The notes beneath the pieces are model-generated. The model saw only the letters and a program-made list of their open reading frames with translations, was not told the DNA's origin and made no database searches. A stretch of DNA of 9,779 nt, from positions 1 to 9,779 of the forward strand of contig JAIFKN010000302.1 in NCBI GenBank assembly GCA_020049615.1, in the 5' to 3' direction. This DNA comes from a bacterium. Its GTDB lineage: Bacteria > Planctomycetota > UBA11346. Every line of letters begins with the position of its first letter. Positions within the stretch are counted from its first letter, which is position 1. Below, one piece after another: positions 7,685 to 9,779 of the stretch. Both the position numbers and the translations under genes were made by a program.

Positions 7685-8539
7685 TCACCCCTTCCAGTAC
7701 TCCTCGACTAGGAACCCGCCCATGCCGAGCTGCCGCGCCGGCTCGCGCAGGTGGTCGATCATGCCCGGATTGCCGCACACCATCAGGGCTGCCGGCTCGG
7801 CGCGGATGAGGTCGCGCAGGTGCTTCTTGTCGACCCCCTTGGGCAGGCTGACCGGTCGCCGTGCATCGGTCGGCAGGTCGAACAGGCTGAGGAACAGCTC
7901 ATTGACCCGGCCGGCGCCGTGCTCGTCGCTCCAGCCGTGGCCCTCGTCGGGACGGCTGGCGGTGGTCAGATAGGTGAAGTCGAAGTCGGTCGAACGCGCC
8001 CGCGCGTAGCCCAGCAACTCGTCCCGGAAGCCGAACTCGTCGGCGTGGGCGCAGCCGTGCATCAGCACGACGCGGTAGCCGGCCGGCACGCCGACCTCGT
8101 GCAACCGGTACAGCGTACGCACCTGCCCGAGGAACGGCGACAGTCCGGTGCCGGTGGCGACCATGACCACGGTGCGGGCCTGGGCCTTGGCCAGGGTGAA
8201 CTGCCCCTTCGGCGGCATGATGAAGACGCTAGTGCCAGGCGCCGCCGCGAAGAGGTGCGGAGTCAGGGCGCCGCCATCGACTCGGACGATGTAGAGTTCG
8301 AGTTCGTCGCGCTCGAGCGGACAGGAGGCGATGGAGTAGGCGCGGGCGACGAAGCCCGCCGGCGTCTCCATGCCCAGGGTGACGAACTGGCCGGCCTGGT
8401 AGAGCGGCACCTGTCCATCCTCGAGACGGACGGAGAAGACGCCGAGGTGCTCTGGAGCCCGCACCGCCTTGCGGGTCAGGCGCGCCGGCAGCATCTTGGA
8501 CTTGAGCGCAGCGGCGGCGGCGGGATTGAGCGCTGACAT
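7685..8539 (-). CDS. fpr: Ferredoxin/flavodoxin-NADP+ reductase (Fpr-like)
   Basis: A 284-residue FAD flavoprotein that passes electrons between NADPH and ferredoxin or flavodoxin in the cytosol, often in oxidative-stress or redox supply roles. The FAD domain spans about 17-115, with GQF at 50-52 and RAYSIAS at 66-72, the flavin-binding R-x-Y-S motif. The NADP domain follows, with ATGTGLSPFL at 128-137 and VCGNPGMI at 254-261. The protein ends VEEYWKG, close to the aromatic C-terminal end of bacterial Fpr enzymes. No iron-sulphur cluster domain is fused to it. ATG 8539 is preceded by AGGA six bases upstream, the clearest ribosome site in the window. The N-terminal tail of about 16 residues (Ala-rich) is slightly long. 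It lies 72 bases downstream of the calcium-loop protein on the same strand and could be co-transcribed with it. The enzyme class is firm; the electron partner is not known. Confidence 0.94.
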   Translation of the reverse strand: MSALNPAAAAALKSKMLPARLTRKAVRAPEHLGVFSVRLEDGQVPLYQAGQFVTLGMETPAGFVARAYSIASCPLERDELELYIVRVDGGALTPHLFAAAPGTSVFIMPPKGQFTLAKAQARTVVMVATGTGLSPFLGQVRTLYRLHEVGVPAGYRVVLMHGCAHADEFGFRDELLGYARARSTDFDFTYLTTASRPDEGHGWSDEHGAGRVNELFLSLFDLPTDARRPVSLPKGVDKKHLRDLIRAEPAALMVCGNPGMIDHLREPARQLGMGGFLVEEYWKG

Positions 8540-8545
8540 GCCGGA

Positions 8546-8549
8546 TCCT
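8546..8549 (-). promoter_or_regulatory. Shine-Dalgarno AGGA for fpr
   Basis: On the minus strand AGGA ends six bases before ATG 8539, a workable spacing, and supports that start. It stands out because the other gene starts lack a clear Shine-Dalgarno match. The rest of the 72-base gap (8540-8611) is somewhat less GC-rich than the coding DNA and may hold a promoter, but I see no convincing -35/-10 pair and no terminator for the preceding gene. Confidence 0.45.
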
Positions 8550-8611
8550 AGCGCCGTACGCCGGGGGATGAAACGCGTAATGCAGGGACTCTCAGCGGCC
8601 GGGTCGCGCCA

Positions 8612-9607
8612 TCACGCCACCAGATCGACCTGGGCGACCGCGCCGGCCCGCCCATCGGAGGCGAGGAACACGCCACCGCGCCGCCCTACCGCCTGCAGGC
8701 CTCCGTCGTCGCCGCGGTGCTGGAAGGGCAGAGCGACCGAGGCGGTGGCGAGCGCCGCGACGCCGCCAGCTGACAGGCTGCTGAAGCGCAGGCCATCCCA
8801 TAGCTGCAGCCGGCCATAGACCGCATCCCCGCCATCGATCCAGCCGTTGCCATCGCCATCGAGCGCGGCGAGATCGCGGAACGCCTGACCGCTGTCGGCG
8901 CCGAGCAGCCTGCCATCGATGGCGAGGATGCGATCGGCGCCGGCCGTTCTGGCGACCGCCTCCATGACGCCATCGCGGTCGAGGTCGATGCGCGCCAGGT
9001 CGCCGGAGAAGCGGATACCGTCGCCGTCGAGGTCGAGGACCAGCGGATCCTTGAGTTGGGCGTCGCCCAGCGCCACGCGCACGCTGCGTTCCTCGATGCG
9101 GACGCTGCTCTGGCTCCAGTCGAGGCGGAAGGCCAGCGTGCTGCCATCATCCAGGGTCAGTTCGGCCTCGGCTCTGAGGCTGGCCGTCTGCGTCTCGACC
9201 GTGCGCTCATGCAGTTCGTACTCCACACCCCAGCCGACGCGCTGCGGCTGCGCGGCCTGCTGCTGAACCGCCGCGACGGCCTGCTGCCGATCGACCTGCA
9301 GCGCCTGCATCTTCAGGGCGAACTTCCGCGCCCCCTTGGCACCGAAGACCTTCTCCAGGATGATCAGCAGCTTCTCCAGTTCGGGATCGAGCTGCTCCTT
9401 GGCCGTCTCCGTCTGCTTCGCCTTGGCCGCCTGCTCCAGCGCCTTGGTCAGGCCATTGTCGGCCGAGAGGAGGAGCTGGCGTGGACGCTCAGCCTGCTGG
9501 CGCTGCGGTCGCTCGCCGGTCCACATCTCCAGGCGCTCGGATCGTTCCTGGCGGAACAGGCGGGTGCTGCTGCCGGACAGGGACAGATCGCTGGAGAGGA
9601 TCTGCAT
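8612..9607 (-). CDS. Conserved protein of unknown function with Asp/Gly-rich calcium-binding-like loops
   Basis: A 331-residue protein with no signal peptide or membrane segment. From memory it resembles a conserved hypothetical family common in gammaproteobacteria, which begins MQI..SSL.LS, has a variable Gln/Lys-rich middle, and ends with a GWIDxxDxxF/Y..L.LW block and a QVDL tail. Here the start is MQILSSDLSLSGSS. Residues 54-120 are strongly helical and charged, possibly a coiled coil. Residues 126-180 look beta-rich. Three acidic loops follow: DLDGDG (192-197), DLDRDG (208-213) and ALDGDGNGWIDGGD (248-261), the last close to an EF-hand/dockerin-type calcium loop. The end is AQVDLVA. ATG 9607 is chosen because it restores the family N-terminus; a longer frame to 9706 would run into repeat copy B. 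No Shine-Dalgarno is seen. Function is unknown; calcium binding is inferred from the loops. It precedes fpr on the same strand. Confidence 0.85.
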   Translation of the reverse strand: MQILSSDLSLSGSSTRLFRQERSERLEMWTGERPQRQQAERPRQLLLSADNGLTKALEQAAKAKQTETAKEQLDPELEKLLIILEKVFGAKGARKFALKMQALQVDRQQAVAAVQQQAAQPQRVGWGVEYELHERTVETQTASLRAEAELTLDDGSTLAFRLDWSQSSVRIEERSVRVALGDAQLKDPLVLDLDGDGIRFSGDLARIDLDRDGVMEAVARTAGADRILAIDGRLLGADSGQAFRDLAALDGDGNGWIDGGDAVYGRLQLWDGLRFSSLSAGGVAALATASVALPFQHRGDDGGLQAVGRRGGVFLASDGRAGAVAQVDLVA

Positions 9608-9654
9608 GGCACAGGATCGGCAGGTCAGAGCGCGGCTTGAGCCTGGGACCGACA

Positions 9655-9696
9655 AGCTCCAGCTCGTCGGCAAGGCACCGCCGACGAACTGGAGCT
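9655..9696. repeat. 17-bp inverted repeat (hairpin) inside repeat copy B
   Basis: Bases 9655-9671 pair with 9680-9696 at 16 of 17 positions around an 8-base loop; the single mismatch is C9663/A9688, which would be a G-U pair in RNA from the minus strand. The left arm can alternatively fold on itself: 9649-9658 pairs with 9661-9670 at 9 of 10 positions over a 2-base turn. The two folds share bases and cannot coexist. There is no downstream T-run, so this is not a standard intrinsic terminator. Confidence 0.75.
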
Positions 9697-9727
9697 GCCC
9701 TCTCACAGCGCGTGTGCGCTGTTCGTT

Positions 9728-9752
9728 GGGGTGGGGGTTTCCGGGGGAGGGG
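9728..9752 (+). other. Four-tract G-quadruplex motif in repeat copy B
   Basis: Four G-runs of 4, 5, 5 and 4 bases (9728-9731, 9733-9737, 9743-9747, 9749-9752) are separated by loops of 1, 5 and 1 bases, matching the standard intramolecular quadruplex pattern with four tiers. The G-rich strand is the template strand for the gene starting at 9607. Copy A has only three such runs. Confidence 0.6.
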
Positions 9753-9779
9753 CGAACGCCGCAGCGACGGGATACTGGC

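Larger units (their letters stand above)
9642..9766 (+). repeat. Structured dispersed repeat, copy B, upstream of the calcium-loop gene
   Basis: The second copy of the element seen at 7581-7682, in the same orientation. It shares the left end CCTGGGACCG (9642-9651), the inner hairpin ACAGCGC/GCGCTGT (9705-9711/9716-9722, loop GTGT), GTTCG/CGAAC (9721-9725/9753-9757) around a G-rich loop, and an identical final 25 bases (9742-9766). Relative to copy A it has 32 extra bases on the left, between two CCGAC direct repeats (9649-9653 and 9681-9685), and 6 extra bases in the G-rich loop. Similarity stops at 9766, and the right-hand inverted-repeat arm of copy A is not recognisable in the 13 bases left before the window ends. 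It occupies most of the 172-base region 9608-9779, in which I see no gene or firm promoter. Confidence 0.85.

Noticed and set aside
9608..9706. N-terminal extension of the calcium-loop protein to 9706.
   Set aside because: It would translate repeat copy B sequence, and the family-like start MQILSS lies at 9607.
7581..9766. Repeat copies as integron attC sites flanking a cassette.
   Set aside because: Their size fits, but the outer ends lack the required GTTRRRY/RYYYAAC core boxes, there is no integrase, and the flanked block holds two genes.
9642..9766. Known riboswitch or retron non-coding RNA.
   Set aside because: No conserved aptamer core I recognise and no reverse transcriptase nearby; the same element also occurs in a convergent 3' gap, which does not fit a leader.

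Overview
The window is a densely packed, very GC-rich stretch of bacterial chromosome. It holds eight protein genes, no RNA genes that I can recognise, no transposase and no CRISPR array. The taxon cannot be fixed from sequence alone. The GC-rich codon use, near-absence of Shine-Dalgarno sequences and a long-form serine acetyltransferase would suit a high-GC Gram-negative lineage. A planctomycete or other PVC-type bacterium and a gammaproteobacterium both remain possible.

Layout. (1) Positions 61-3479, plus strand: a SulP anion transporter with a C-terminal STAS domain is coupled by an ATGA overlap to a 566-residue protein. I read that protein as a divergent kinase-fold protein with an internal duplication. 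(2) Positions 3442-4616, minus strand: a hypothetical protein is coupled by a GTGA overlap to 5-formyltetrahydrofolate cyclo-ligase, whose end runs 38 bases into the convergent kinase-like gene. (3) Positions 4625-7575, plus strand: a membrane-embedded M48 zinc peptidase with a long helical C-terminus is coupled by an ATGA overlap to serine O-acetyltransferase (cysE). (4) Positions 7685-9607, minus strand: a conserved protein of unknown function with Asp/Gly-rich calcium-binding-like loops, followed by a ferredoxin/flavodoxin-NADP+ reductase (fpr).

The most interesting signal is non-coding. A structured repeat occurs twice in the same orientation. One copy exactly fills the gap between the convergent cysE and fpr genes (7581-7682). 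The other lies upstream of the last gene (9642-9766). They match at 81 of 87 aligned bases and differ by two indels. Each has a conserved GC-rich hairpin and a G-rich loop closed by a short conserved stem. Copy A is bounded by a 16-bp near-perfect inverted repeat. Copy B carries 32 extra bases that create two competing hairpins, and it has four G-runs able to form a quadruplex. The family is unknown to me; a MITE/REP-like element or a structured RNA are the leading readings.

The genes are mostly housekeeping: one-carbon folate salvage, cysteine synthesis, NADPH redox, anion transport and membrane proteolysis. They do not form an obvious single pathway. SulP and cysE could both serve sulphur assimilation, but they are about 5 kb apart in separate units and nothing in the sequence proves the link.
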